Origin: JACPYG01 sp038063015
Lineage (GTDB): Bacteria > Patescibacteriota > Minisyncoccia > Minisyncoccales > Staskawiczbacteraceae
Direction of reading: 5' to 3'
DNA: 55,646 nucleotides
NCBI GenBank assembly: GCA_038063015.1
Contig: JBBTVX010000002.1
Coordinates: 1 to 55,646, forward strand
Below are positions 8,419-16,142 of the stretch, piece after piece (position 1 is the first letter of the stretch; every line of letters starts with the position of its first letter). The translations under genes and the position numbers were made by a program. A model generated the notes under the pieces. The model saw only the letters and a program-made list of their open reading frames with translations. It searched no databases and was not told the origin of the DNA.

Positions 8419-9507
8419 ATGACATTTTTTTCTCATTTTAAAAAATTAGATTGGTGGTTGATAATTTCAGCGGTTTTAATTGCCGGTTTTGGGTTGGCAT
8501 CAATCTATAGCTCTTCTTTGCCCAAAGATGATTTTTTAAATTTTGAAAAACAAGTTGTTTTTTTTGTAGTTGGCTTCGCCTTGATGCTTTTTATTAGTTT
8601 TTTTGACTATAGGGTTTTACGAAATAATTCTTACTTAATTTTAGCGCTCTATTTTGTATGCCTCCTTTTATTGTTGGGCTTGTTCTTTTTTGCTCCAGAA
8701 ATAAGGGGAACTAAGGGGTGGTATAAAATAGGTCTTTTTTCTTTTGACCCGATTGAGCCGACCAAATTGGTTTTAATAATTTTATTAGCCAAATATTTTT
8801 CAATGAGGCATGTTGAAATGTATAAGTTCAGGCACATTATTTTTTCCGGTGTTTATGTTTTCTTGCCCAGTTTTTTGATTTTTTTAAAGCCGGATTTGGG
8901 CGGAACTATGATATTGCTCGCAATGTGGCTCGGCGTCTTGCTTATCTCTGGAATTAAAATTAAACACTTTTTAATTTTATCTTTATGTTTTTTAATAGTA
9001 GTCGGTTTCGCTTGGAATTTTCTATTAAAAGATTATCAAAAAGACCGGGTTTTATCTTTTGTATTTCTTTATGATCCCCTGGGGGGATCTTGGAGTCAGA
9101 CACAATCTAAAATCGCCATAGGGTCTGGAATGTTCTTGGGTCAAGGAGTTGGCAAAGGGTCCCAAGTGCAATATGGATTTCTGCCGGAGCCGCACACCGA
9201 CTTTGTTTTTTCTGTTATAGCGGAGGAGTGGGGTTTTTTGGGGATATCTGTCCTTTTTTTACTGTATATAAATTTAATTTGGCGGATACTAAAAATTGCA
9301 ATAGATTCTCAAACTAATTTTCCCCGGCTTTTTGCTTCTGGCTTTGCTATTGTTTTGATAGCCCAGTTTGTTATTAATATAGGAATGAATCTTTCAATGC
9401 TCCCGGTTGTTGGCATTTATCTTCCCTTGGTGAGCTACGGGGGCTCGGGATTAATTGGCACATTTGTTGGCCTTGGCATACTGCAATCAATAAAAGCGAA
9501 AGGATAA
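8419..9507 (+). CDS. rodA: RodA-type SEDS peptidoglycan glycosyltransferase
   Basis: 362 aa with about ten hydrophobic segments, a typical SEDS (FtsW/RodA/SpoVE) protein. Signature stretches are seen: KPDLGGTM, LPEPHTDFVFSVIAEEWGFLG and LPLVSYGGSGLI. These fit RodA more closely than FtsW. The family polymerises lipid II into glycan strands during cell elongation, working with a class B PBP that is not in this window. It lies two bases downstream of ligA. The RodA/FtsW choice is less certain than the family. Confidence 0.88.
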   Translation: MTFFSHFKKLDWWLIISAVLIAGFGLASIYSSSLPKDDFLNFEKQVVFFVVGFALMLFISFFDYRVLRNNSYLILALYFVCLLLLLGLFFFAPEIRGTKGWYKIGLFSFDPIEPTKLVLIILLAKYFSMRHVEMYKFRHIIFSGVYVFLPSFLIFLKPDLGGTMILLAMWLGVLLISGIKIKHFLILSLCFLIVVGFAWNFLLKDYQKDRVLSFVFLYDPLGGSWSQTQSKIAIGSGMFLGQGVGKGSQVQYGFLPEPHTDFVFSVIAEEWGFLGISVLFLLYINLIWRILKIAIDSQTNFPRLFASGFAIVLIAQFVINIGMNLSMLPVVGIYLPLVSYGGSGLIGTFVGLGILQSIKAKG

Positions 9508-9534
9508 TCCTTAAAAGATTGCGCAAGCTCGGCG

Positions 9535-9563
9535 TTGCATTTTTGTTTAAAAAATAGTAGAAT
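9535..9563 (+). promoter_or_regulatory. Promoter of the ASCH-vWA-MoxR operon
   Basis: TTGCAT at 9535-9540, 17-nt spacer, TAGAAT at 9558-9563. It would start transcription about 16 nt before the ATG at 9586. Confidence 0.6.
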
Positions 9564-9585
9564 AAAATAATTAACCAACAAAACT

Positions 9586-9849
9586 ATGGCAGTAATAAAA
9601 AAGAAAATATGGCAGGAGTATTTTGAGCTTGTGTCTTCCGGAAAAAAGAAGTTTGAATTAAGGCTTGCGGATTTTGATATTGCGGAAGGAGATATGCTTT
9701 TGTTGGAAGAGTGGGATTCTAAAACAAAGGAATATACCGGCAGAACCATTGAGAAAAAAGTCAGCTTCCTCTTAAAATTCAAACTTGATGACTTCGGCCA
9801 GGAGCAGGAAATCAAAGAAAAAGGATTTTTAGTTATTCAATTAAATTAA
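9586..9849 (+). CDS. ASCH/DUF3850-like RNA-binding-fold protein
   Basis: An 87-aa single-domain protein. YFELVSSGKKKFELRLADFDIAEGDMLLL followed by a TGR motif matches the ASCH/DUF3850 beta-barrel, in which a lysine-rich GKK loop and a Glu-x-Arg patch form the putative nucleic-acid or nucleotide pocket. ASCH proteins are inferred to bind RNA or modified bases; some are nucleases or amidohydrolases. It is the first gene of the operon, ends two bases before the vWA protein, and may be a regulatory or sensor component of that system (inference). Confidence 0.75.
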   Translation: MAVIKKKIWQEYFELVSSGKKKFELRLADFDIAEGDMLLLEEWDSKTKEYTGRTIEKKVSFLLKFKLDDFGQEQEIKEKGFLVIQLN

Positions 9850-9851
9850 AC

Positions 9852-12017
9852 ATGGAAAAAGAGCCATCTGAAAAAAAGGACGAGGAAATGACTTTGCCAA
9901 TCCAGGAAGAAATGGTAGCGAACGAGAAAGAAAGCGAGGTCAACTTCACGCCCGAACAATTGACAGAGATTGAAAATAAAAGACAAATTTTGTCATCGCT
10001 TGCATATTTTATTGGCAAGGATTTTAACATACCTGTCGAGTTAAACCAACCAGGCGCAGGATGGCACTGGGATTTTAAGGAAAACAAAATAAGAGTAGAT
10101 CCTAAGGATTTATTGGAAAAACCAATGGATTATTTGCGTTTTGTGATATCTCATGAGGCGGGGCACAGAAGAATTTCAAGGGCGGATTTTATTCCTCAAG
10201 AAGAATGGGCGCAGCCCGGTTTTTCTTTTATGATGAATGTTGTTGAGGCTTCTCGAGACAATAATTTTGTGGCCGAAAGTTACCACAAATTTAAAGAGCA
10301 GATGGAGTTGGCTTACGAACAACAATTAGATTTTGAGGCCAAGACAGAGGATGCGGCGAGCAAGAAATTAGGGGAAATGCCGCGCTTTGTACAGGCCGGA
10401 TTTGAACTTATAAAACAATGGCACAAAGAATCGCAGGGCCAGCCATTTGATATTTCAACTGACTTGCCCGAAGATGTTAGAAATGTAGTTGAAAAAACGT
10501 TAAAATCTGCGCAGGATTCATGGTGGAGATATCCGTCCAGAGAAGAGGCAGATGACGCTAAAAAAGGCGAGAAGAATATAATTGCTTACGCAAAACTTTC
10601 TTACGAAATAAATAGAGATGAAATATGGCCTGAATTTAAAAAATTAGTTGATGAAGATATGAAAGACCAAGAAACGCAGGAATCTATGAAAGAAATGCAA
10701 AGGGAAAAACAAGCGGGCGGTCAAATTCCTCAGGATTTACAGGATAAACTTACCCCAGAAGAGCAGAAAGAATTAGATAAAGCGCTTAGCGATGCCATAA
10801 AAGAAGCGTTAAAAGAATCTGAAGAACAAGCCGAACAAGGACAGCCTCAACAAGACCAGGAGTCACAAGATTCAGAACAGCAAAAGCCGGGTCAAAAGCC
10901 AATTGACATTTCCAAATTGTCAGAGGGTCTTAAACAAAAAATTAGTGAATATGTTGATTCTTTGCCAGAAGAGGAGCGGGAGGATTTAGAGGAGAAAGCC
11001 AAAGCCGCGCTGAAAGAATTTGAAAAATCAGTAAATGAAGACTTGCAGGGTAAGTTATGCAAAAACCCAGAGGAAGAAACGGGCAAGTCAGAAGAACTAA
11101 CAGAATCAAAAACAGAAGCGTCTAAAGACGAAGAAAGCTGGAGTAAATCAGAAAAGGCCAGCAAGAGAGAGATAGAACAGCTCCGTAGAAAAATAGAATC
11201 AGTGTTTGAGGCTGGAGAGAAAAGCCCCTACCAAGAGGCATTAATTGAAACTTCTGAACTAATAGATGCTTTAACTGCGGACCTGCGAGATGTTTTTGCA
11301 AAAAGAAAAATTGAAAAATATGAGACTGGATATCGTTCAGGCCGACGCTGGAATATCCGCCAAAGAATTAGAGAAAAAGTCGCCGGAATACCTCTTTTTA
11401 AAACTGAGGCGAGAGAACAGAAAACAAGCGAAAGCGAAGAGATGGATTATGCCATTACTCTTTTGGTTGATTTGTCCGGCTCTATGGGGGATAACAATAA
11501 AATTCAGGAAACGTTTAGGTCAACAGTTGTTTTGGCTGAAACTTTAAATAATCTTGGAATTAATTTTGAGATTGTAGGTTTTCAGGATGTTTTGTTGGAA
11601 TTTAAATCGTTTCAAGAGCGTCTTGATGAGCCGATGCAAAATAAGTTGAACGGAATGATATTGGAAGTTTATGGATCAAACCCAGACGGCCATAACAATC
11701 CGAGAGATAACGATGATGGAGTTGCCTTGCTTGAAGCATCGAAGCTTTTGGCGGAGCAGACTGCAAAAAATAAATTTCTTGTAGTTCTTTCCGACGGCTT
11801 GCCCGAGACAAATTATAAGAGTTCTGCTCAGCTTAGCCGCGAGCTTAAGGAAGCAGTTACAGAGGTGACGGGGAACACAAATCAAAAGCTTATTGGCATA
11901 GGATTAATGTCAAATGCGGTAAAAAAATATTATGAGAATAATATTGCTGGCGTTTCAACTAAAGAGATGGCGGAAACTTTTGGCGGGCTTTTGAGAGAAA
12001 TCATTGAAAAATATTGA
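9852..12017 (+). CDS. HExxH metallopeptidase-like protein with C-terminal CobT/CoxE-type vWA domain
   Basis: 721 aa. The N-terminal region carries VISHEAGHRR (HExxH at about residues 101-105) and a downstream NVVEASRDN that could supply the third metal ligand as in gluzincins. A long Glu/Gln/Lys-rich segment follows (about 270-470, probably disordered or coiled coil). An RRWNIRQRI element leads into a vWA domain with an intact MIDAS: DLSGSMG near residue 540 and VLSDGLPE later. vWA proteins of this type pair with MoxR AAA+ ATPases as chaperones or chelatase-like remodelers; the MoxR gene is two genes downstream. Fusion of a peptidase-like module to the vWA suggests proteolytic output, but that is inference. 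Confidence 0.8.
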   Translation: MEKEPSEKKDEEMTLPIQEEMVANEKESEVNFTPEQLTEIENKRQILSSLAYFIGKDFNIPVELNQPGAGWHWDFKENKIRVDPKDLLEKPMDYLRFVISHEAGHRRISRADFIPQEEWAQPGFSFMMNVVEASRDNNFVAESYHKFKEQMELAYEQQLDFEAKTEDAASKKLGEMPRFVQAGFELIKQWHKESQGQPFDISTDLPEDVRNVVEKTLKSAQDSWWRYPSREEADDAKKGEKNIIAYAKLSYEINRDEIWPEFKKLVDEDMKDQETQESMKEMQREKQAGGQIPQDLQDKLTPEEQKELDKALSDAIKEALKESEEQAEQGQPQQDQESQDSEQQKPGQKPIDISKLSEGLKQKISEYVDSLPEEEREDLEEKAKAALKEFEKSVNEDLQGKLCKNPEEETGKSEELTESKTEASKDEESWSKSEKASKREIEQLRRKIESVFEAGEKSPYQEALIETSELIDALTADLRDVFAKRKIEKYETGYRSGRRWNIRQRIREKVAGIPLFKTEAREQKTSESEEMDYAITLLVDLSGSMGDNNKIQETFRSTVVLAETLNNLGINFEIVGFQDVLLEFKSFQERLDEPMQNKLNGMILEVYGSNPDGHNNPRDNDDGVALLEASKLLAEQTAKNKFLVVLSDGLPETNYKSSAQLSRELKEAVTEVTGNTNQKLIGIGLMSNAVKKYYENNIAGVSTKEMAETFGGLLREIIEKY

Positions 12018-12047
12018 GATTTAATTTAGAATAAATTAATTACTTCT

Positions 12048-12479
12048 ATGCAAACAGCAATTAAAGAGAGGACTGACAAATTAGCCAATCTATCTAACGT
12101 CTTTTTAAAGGTTGGACTTTTAGTTGCAGAGGGAAAAACAGATCCAAAAGTAAGGATTACTAAAGCTAAAAAAACCTTAGTGAATTCGGGCTATAAAGAG
12201 TGCACTGATTACATCCAAGTTATGGATGCATTATCGTCTGGCAAAGATAAAATTTTTTACATAGAAAAAAATAAAAAATTGGATGGGTTGGTTTTGGAAA
12301 TTATTGCCGAATTTGACGCCGGAATTGTCAGCTTGGCGGACAGAAAAAATAACACAGGATTGAAGACGGCAAATTGGGACCCATCTAAAACTTCTTTTGT
12401 TGTAATTATGACTCGAAAACAGATAGAGCAAAGCTACCCGCGTCTTTTTGAATACATAAATATTATTCAATCTCTATAA
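12048..12479 (+). CDS. Unknown protein between vWA and MoxR genes
   Basis: 143 aa, not recognised. No signal peptide or membrane segment is visible. It is mixed alpha/beta in appearance, with a Lys-rich N-terminal half (KVRITKAKKTLVNSGYKEC) and hydrophobic strands near the end (TSFVVIMTRKQIEQSYPRLFEYI). It sits 30 bases after the vWA gene and 4 bases before the MoxR gene, so it is almost certainly translated with them. It could be a third component or adaptor of the MoxR-vWA machine; there is no direct evidence. Confidence 0.7.
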   Translation: MQTAIKERTDKLANLSNVFLKVGLLVAEGKTDPKVRITKAKKTLVNSGYKECTDYIQVMDALSSGKDKIFYIEKNKKLDGLVLEIIAEFDAGIVSLADRKNNTGLKTANWDPSKTSFVVIMTRKQIEQSYPRLFEYINIIQSL

Positions 12480-12483
12480 AATA

Positions 12484-14790
12484 ATGAATCCAGAGGGACG
12501 AAAATTTGAAGAACCTACAGGCGGAGAAATTCCGGTAGAGGAAGCTCAGGATATAAAAGCTATCCATAAAGAGCCATATATAATCGAAAAAGAAAATTCG
12601 GTTTCTTTTTTGGGCGTTGAAGTGCCAAAAGCAAGTGGGGGACGACTGGTTCCCGGGATAGAGGAATTTAAAGAGGAATATACTTTTATAGAGGGCCATT
12701 ACCAATTTATGCGTGAAGCGGCAACTGCTTTGCTTTTGAACAAGCCAATCCTGTTTGAGGGCGGCACCGGTGTTTATAATAAAACAACCACAATAGCATA
12801 TATTTGCAAACTTTTAAGCATGAATTACTGCAAAGTGAATTTTGGAAGAGAAACTGCTGTTGAGGATGTGATGGGTGGCAAAGAACCTGAAACCGATGAA
12901 CATGGGCATGAAAAATTTGAATGGTATAATGGGCGGTTAATGGATGCCATAGAGCATGGCGGAATAGCTTTTTTAGACGAATATAATCGTCAAAGCAGGC
13001 TGCATGAAATTGTTAATCCTGTCATAGACGCAATTCTTAATGGCCGCAAGGAAATTGTAAATCCTTTGAATAAAAGCAAAACAGTAAAAGTTCATCCGGA
13101 TTTTCGCTTGATAGCGGCGCAAAATCCGCCCGGATTTGAAGGGGGACACACTTACGAAGGAAGAAATCCTTTGCCAACTGAAACATTCGGTAGGTGGGTT
13201 TTTAAAAAATTGCCCCCTGAATATACAAGCGAGGAAAGAAATAAACGTTTGGCTGGAATGATTGGAGAAAATGTAGAAATTAATCTGCCGGCATCGGAAT
13301 TCCGCATGAATGTGCCCAGTGGGGAAGAATTGAGTCCAAAAAGCGGAGAGTATAAAACGCCAGAGTTTGCGCGGGGAGAAGTGCGAACGTTGGCTGGCGT
13401 ACCCGGGATGATCAATTGGCGGAGAGAGATGGTAAGCATATTTGAAGTATTACAATCAAAATCATCCGGCGCAAAAAAAGAAATGGCCAAAGGTCAAAAA
13501 CAAGAGCTTAGCATAAATCCAAGATTGGAAAATACTATTTTAGAATATATCGCTCGTTTTTACAAAGGCGATATTAACGAAACCGTAAACAATGCCTTTG
13601 AAACCTGCGTTGTTGGAATGTATAGCTCTGAAGCCGATAGAAAAAAAATAAGAGAAATGTTAAATCAAGCAGCGTGGAAACCGCCAGTGACGGAATCTAA
13701 GCGCAAGGGCTTAGAGAGAGGACCAAAGGAAGAAGAATCTTTGAAGGGCGAAGGGCCGGAGACATTGCAGGAAGTTCGCAAAAGAGCTGAAAAAGCGCGG
13801 GAATCTTTATTCAAAAATCCTAAGGTGCCAGATGAAATAAAAGAAAGATTAAAATTAGTAGAGTCAAGCGCTGAATTGGAATCATCTTTGCAAGAACAAT
13901 ATGAAAGGCAAGTGGAAGTTTTAGAGAAAGCCGGCCTTTTGCGTAAGCTGGAGTCGGGTCAGCTTGGAATAGAGGGCATTGACGGCAAAGAGTATGCAAT
14001 ACCCACACAGGCAGAGATAGTTGAAAGGATAGAGGCCAAAAAAGAATTAGTTGAAAGAAAGCAAGAGCAAGGTTTTACAAAATTGTTGTTGGTGCCGTTT
14101 GGGATGAAGTTGGACGACTTAATTGAGGCGTATAAACAAAGAATATTAGATCACAGCCAAAGGGGGAAATTATTTGCAACAAAAAAGGATTCGGGAGATC
14201 CTCCAACGCCGTTGGAATTAAACGAAAGCCAGCCCCTTTGGAAATGGGATGGGTATAACAATGCCGATGCGACTGGCGAGCTTGTATACAATCCAAAAGA
14301 ATTTTCTAAAAATCATAAAGGCAAAACAAAACAGGAAATTCTTGAGAAACAAGGCGGCTGGCAAGTGCTTTTAATTGAGGACATGTCAAACATTCCAAGA
14401 GAAGGAGGCGCAAAAACAAAAGGCGGCAGAACGCAAATAGACACGGGCGGGAGCTCAATTAAGAAATATATTAAGCGAGGCGAAAACATCCCAAGCCCCG
14501 CAGAATATCTTAAAGCTCTAAACAAAGAGCCGGCGTATAATGGCGAGTCGGGGATGACTCCGGAAGAGCATATCATATACGCAATAACTCACTTAAAGGA
14601 GACCGATGAAGTTGTGGATGATTGGCAGGGTAACGGCAGCATTTCTTATCAGATAGGAGCGTATTTTCCTTCTTCGGGCAGTGCGCCGCACGCCTACTGG
14701 GACCGCGGCAATCGCCGGGCCAGCATTGTCAGGAACGATCCTGACTATCGCAATGACTATTGCGGCGTTCGCCCCGCGGTGCGCCTCTAA
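12484..14790 (+). CDS. MoxR-type AAA+ ATPase with DGR-diversified C-type-lectin-like C-terminus
   Basis: 768 aa. The N-terminal AAA+ module (about 60-330) has Walker B (GGIAFLDEYNR), sensor 1 (FRLIAAQNPPG) and a Walker A that departs from consensus: GTGVYNKT, with Asn where the Gly before the Lys is expected. A charged linker (about 400-480) follows. The C-terminal 290 aa end in ISYQIGAYFPSSG, a variable stretch and CGVRPAVRL, the pattern of CLec-fold DGR target proteins. The last 111 bp match a template-like repeat at 17112-17222, differing almost only where that repeat has adenine. Family knowledge: MoxR works with vWA partners, and the vWA gene is upstream. The CLec domain probably binds a ligand or client. 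Confidence 0.88.
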   Translation: MNPEGRKFEEPTGGEIPVEEAQDIKAIHKEPYIIEKENSVSFLGVEVPKASGGRLVPGIEEFKEEYTFIEGHYQFMREAATALLLNKPILFEGGTGVYNKTTTIAYICKLLSMNYCKVNFGRETAVEDVMGGKEPETDEHGHEKFEWYNGRLMDAIEHGGIAFLDEYNRQSRLHEIVNPVIDAILNGRKEIVNPLNKSKTVKVHPDFRLIAAQNPPGFEGGHTYEGRNPLPTETFGRWVFKKLPPEYTSEERNKRLAGMIGENVEINLPASEFRMNVPSGEELSPKSGEYKTPEFARGEVRTLAGVPGMINWRREMVSIFEVLQSKSSGAKKEMAKGQKQELSINPRLENTILEYIARFYKGDINETVNNAFETCVVGMYSSEADRKKIREMLNQAAWKPPVTESKRKGLERGPKEEESLKGEGPETLQEVRKRAEKARESLFKNPKVPDEIKERLKLVESSAELESSLQEQYERQVEVLEKAGLLRKLESGQLGIEGIDGKEYAIPTQAEIVERIEAKKELVERKQEQGFTKLLLVPFGMKLDDLIEAYKQRILDHSQRGKLFATKKDSGDPPTPLELNESQPLWKWDGYNNADATGELVYNPKEFSKNHKGKTKQEILEKQGGWQVLLIEDMSNIPREGGAKTKGGRTQIDTGGSSIKKYIKRGENIPSPAEYLKALNKEPAYNGESGMTPEEHIIYAITHLKETDEVVDDWQGNGSISYQIGAYFPSSGSAPHAYWDRGNRRASIVRNDPDYRNDYCGVRPAVRL
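14087..14558 (+). repeat. 472-nt direct repeat, copy 1 (in MoxR gene)
   Basis: Base-for-base identical by eye to 16528-16999. Both sides of the block diverge, including at synonymous sites, so recent gene conversion or duplication is likely. Confidence 0.9.
14671..14781 (+). other. DGR variable repeat (VR) at 3' end of the MoxR gene
   Basis: Aligns without gaps to 17112-17222. There are 11 differences (14681, 14689, 14701, 14708, 14717, 14723, 14725, 14729, 14737, 14746, 14758). At ten of them the other copy has A. All eleven change the amino acid and none is silent. The last 23 bases are identical and GC-rich (GCGTTCGCCCCGCGG core), as expected of an initiation-of-mutagenic-homology segment. 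The gene stops nine bases later. Confidence 0.9.
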
Positions 14791-14807
14791 ATTTTTGCTT
14801 CATCATT

Positions 14808-15068
14808 ATGTTTTTTGTTTATGTTTTGCAAAGTCTGAAAGATAAAAAATTATATATTGGTTATACAGACAACCTGGCTGAAAGATTTAAAAAACATAAT
14901 GATGGACAAGTTAAATCGACAAACCCCCGCAAGCCGTTTAAGATAATTTACTATGAGGCGCATCAAAACAAGTATGATGCCATTGTAAAAGAGAAATTTT
15001 TAAAAACTGGCTGGGGATACAATTATCTTAAACGGTCTCTGAAAAACTATTTTGAAGCAAAAACTTAG
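14808..15068 (+). CDS. GIY-YIG endonuclease-domain protein (UPF0213/YhbQ type)
   Basis: 86 aa from the ATG at 14808; the open frame upstream overlaps the MoxR gene and is rejected. FFVYVLQSLKDKKLYIGYT is the GIY-YIG core (here VYV...YIGYT), followed by RFKKHNDGQ and the catalytic-type Glu in IVKEKFLK. Single-domain proteins of this kind are common in CPR genomes; some have structure-specific nuclease activity, but most are uncharacterised. It lies 17 bases downstream of the DGR variable repeat. A role in DGR retrohoming is only a positional idea. Confidence 0.85.
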   Translation: MFFVYVLQSLKDKKLYIGYTDNLAERFKKHNDGQVKSTNPRKPFKIIYYEAHQNKYDAIVKEKFLKTGWGYNYLKRSLKNYFEAKT

Positions 15069-15135
15069 TGGCGCGGTGAGGATTTAAAAATCTTGATATT
15101 TGAGCCTTGTCTTTTTTTATTTTTTTATTTTAAAA

Positions 15136-15164
15136 TTGAAAAATATTGAGATTTTTGCTATAAT
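15136..15164 (+). promoter_or_regulatory. Consensus promoter for a leaderless DUF6922-AbiEii transcript
   Basis: TTGAAA at 15136-15141, 17-nt spacer, TATAAT at 15159-15164. The ATG at 15170 begins six bases after the -10, so the mRNA is probably leaderless. Confidence 0.65.
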
Positions 15165-15169
15165 TAAGT

Positions 15170-15466
15170 ATGAAAATGAAATTTAGGCCATCATTATTTT
15201 GGGACACGGATCCCAAAAACATAGACGTCAAGAAAAATGCCCAATATATTATTGAGCGAATTTTAAACCTTGGAGACGAAAACGATATAAAATGGATGTT
15301 CAAAAACTATAAACTATCTTTAATAAAGCATGTCCTTTCAAGTAGTAGGGATATTTCTTATAAGGGCGTGAATTTTTGGGCGCATATACTTAAAGTGCCA
15401 AAAAATAAAATTTTATGTTTGAAGCCGTCTTATCGGAAAATGCGAAAAATGCTTTGGCCATATTAG
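15170..15466 (+). CDS. DUF6922-like antitoxin-position protein
   Basis: 98 aa. RPSLFWDTDPKNIDVKKNAQYIIERILNLGDENDIKWMFKNY matches the small DUF6922 family, which typically precedes a nucleotidyltransferase (AbiEii/AbiGii) gene; the C-terminus (KVPKNKILCLK) is basic. The start is set by the leaderless promoter at 15136-15164. Its last 52 bases overlap the next gene in another frame, the usual arrangement of a toxin-antitoxin pair. The antitoxin role is inferred from position. Confidence 0.75.
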   Translation: MKMKFRPSLFWDTDPKNIDVKKNAQYIIERILNLGDENDIKWMFKNYKLSLIKHVLSSSRDISYKGVNFWAHILKVPKNKILCLKPSYRKMRKMLWPY

Positions 15467-16059
15467 GAAAAAGCGGAATTTTGAAAAATGCATATATGGC
15501 CGGCGGAACTGGCTTGGCTTTACAAATTGGCCATCGGCTGTCTTTTGATTTTGACTTTTTTACCACTAACAAATTTGATGCCGTTATTTTAACTCAAAGA
15601 ATAAAAGAACTGATGCCTGAATTTAAATTAGAAAGACAGGATTGGGGAACAATTTTAGGAGATATGGGTGGATCGCGTTTTAGTTTGTTTTATTATACTT
15701 ATCCCTTGCTTTTTGTTACCCAAAGTTTTATGGGTGTTGATATCTCCGACATAAAAGATATAGCTGCAATGAAAATTGCCGCCATTTCTGACCGTGGCGC
15801 AAAAAAAGATTTTATTGATCTTTATTTTATTATTAAAATTGAAAAAAAACTTACACTTAAGGAATGTTTGGAATTGTATGATAAAAAATTTAACACCCTA
15901 AAGCAAAACAAAATTCACATTTTGAAAAGCCTGCTTTATTTTGAAGATGCCGAGAAACAAGCTGGAATTAAAATGATAAAAAAGGTCGAATGGCAAGAGG
16001 TCGTAAAATTTTTTATAAGAGAAGTTAGGGCGTTGCAAGAAGTTAATAGTTTAAAATAA
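15415..16059 (+). CDS. AbiEii/AbiGii-type nucleotidyltransferase toxin
   Basis: 214 aa. YMAGGTGLALQIGHRLSFDFDFFT is the GG...T..AL...HR.S.D.DFF nucleotidyltransferase motif of AbiEii/AbiGii toxins. Further conserved parts are DISDIKDIAAMKIAAISDRGAKKDFIDLYFI. Family knowledge: AbiEii-like enzymes transfer nucleotides to tRNA or other RNAs and act in toxin-antitoxin and abortive-infection modules. It overlaps the DUF6922 gene. The pair sits between the DGR variable and template repeats, so it may have been inserted there. Confidence 0.88.
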   Translation: MFEAVLSENAKNALAILGKSGILKNAYMAGGTGLALQIGHRLSFDFDFFTTNKFDAVILTQRIKELMPEFKLERQDWGTILGDMGGSRFSLFYYTYPLLFVTQSFMGVDISDIKDIAAMKIAAISDRGAKKDFIDLYFIIKIEKKLTLKECLELYDKKFNTLKQNKIHILKSLLYFEDAEKQAGIKMIKKVEWQEVVKFFIREVRALQEVNSLK

Positions 16060-16142
16060 CAATATTATTAAAATTTATAAAAAATACGGCAAAACGCAAA
16101 CCAGAATTATCAGAATCGGAAATTATAGAAGCAACAGAAATT

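Noticed and set aside
11290..11547. Separate small gene inside the vWA gene
   Set aside because: It is out of frame within the conserved vWA reading frame and has no ribosome site or family match.
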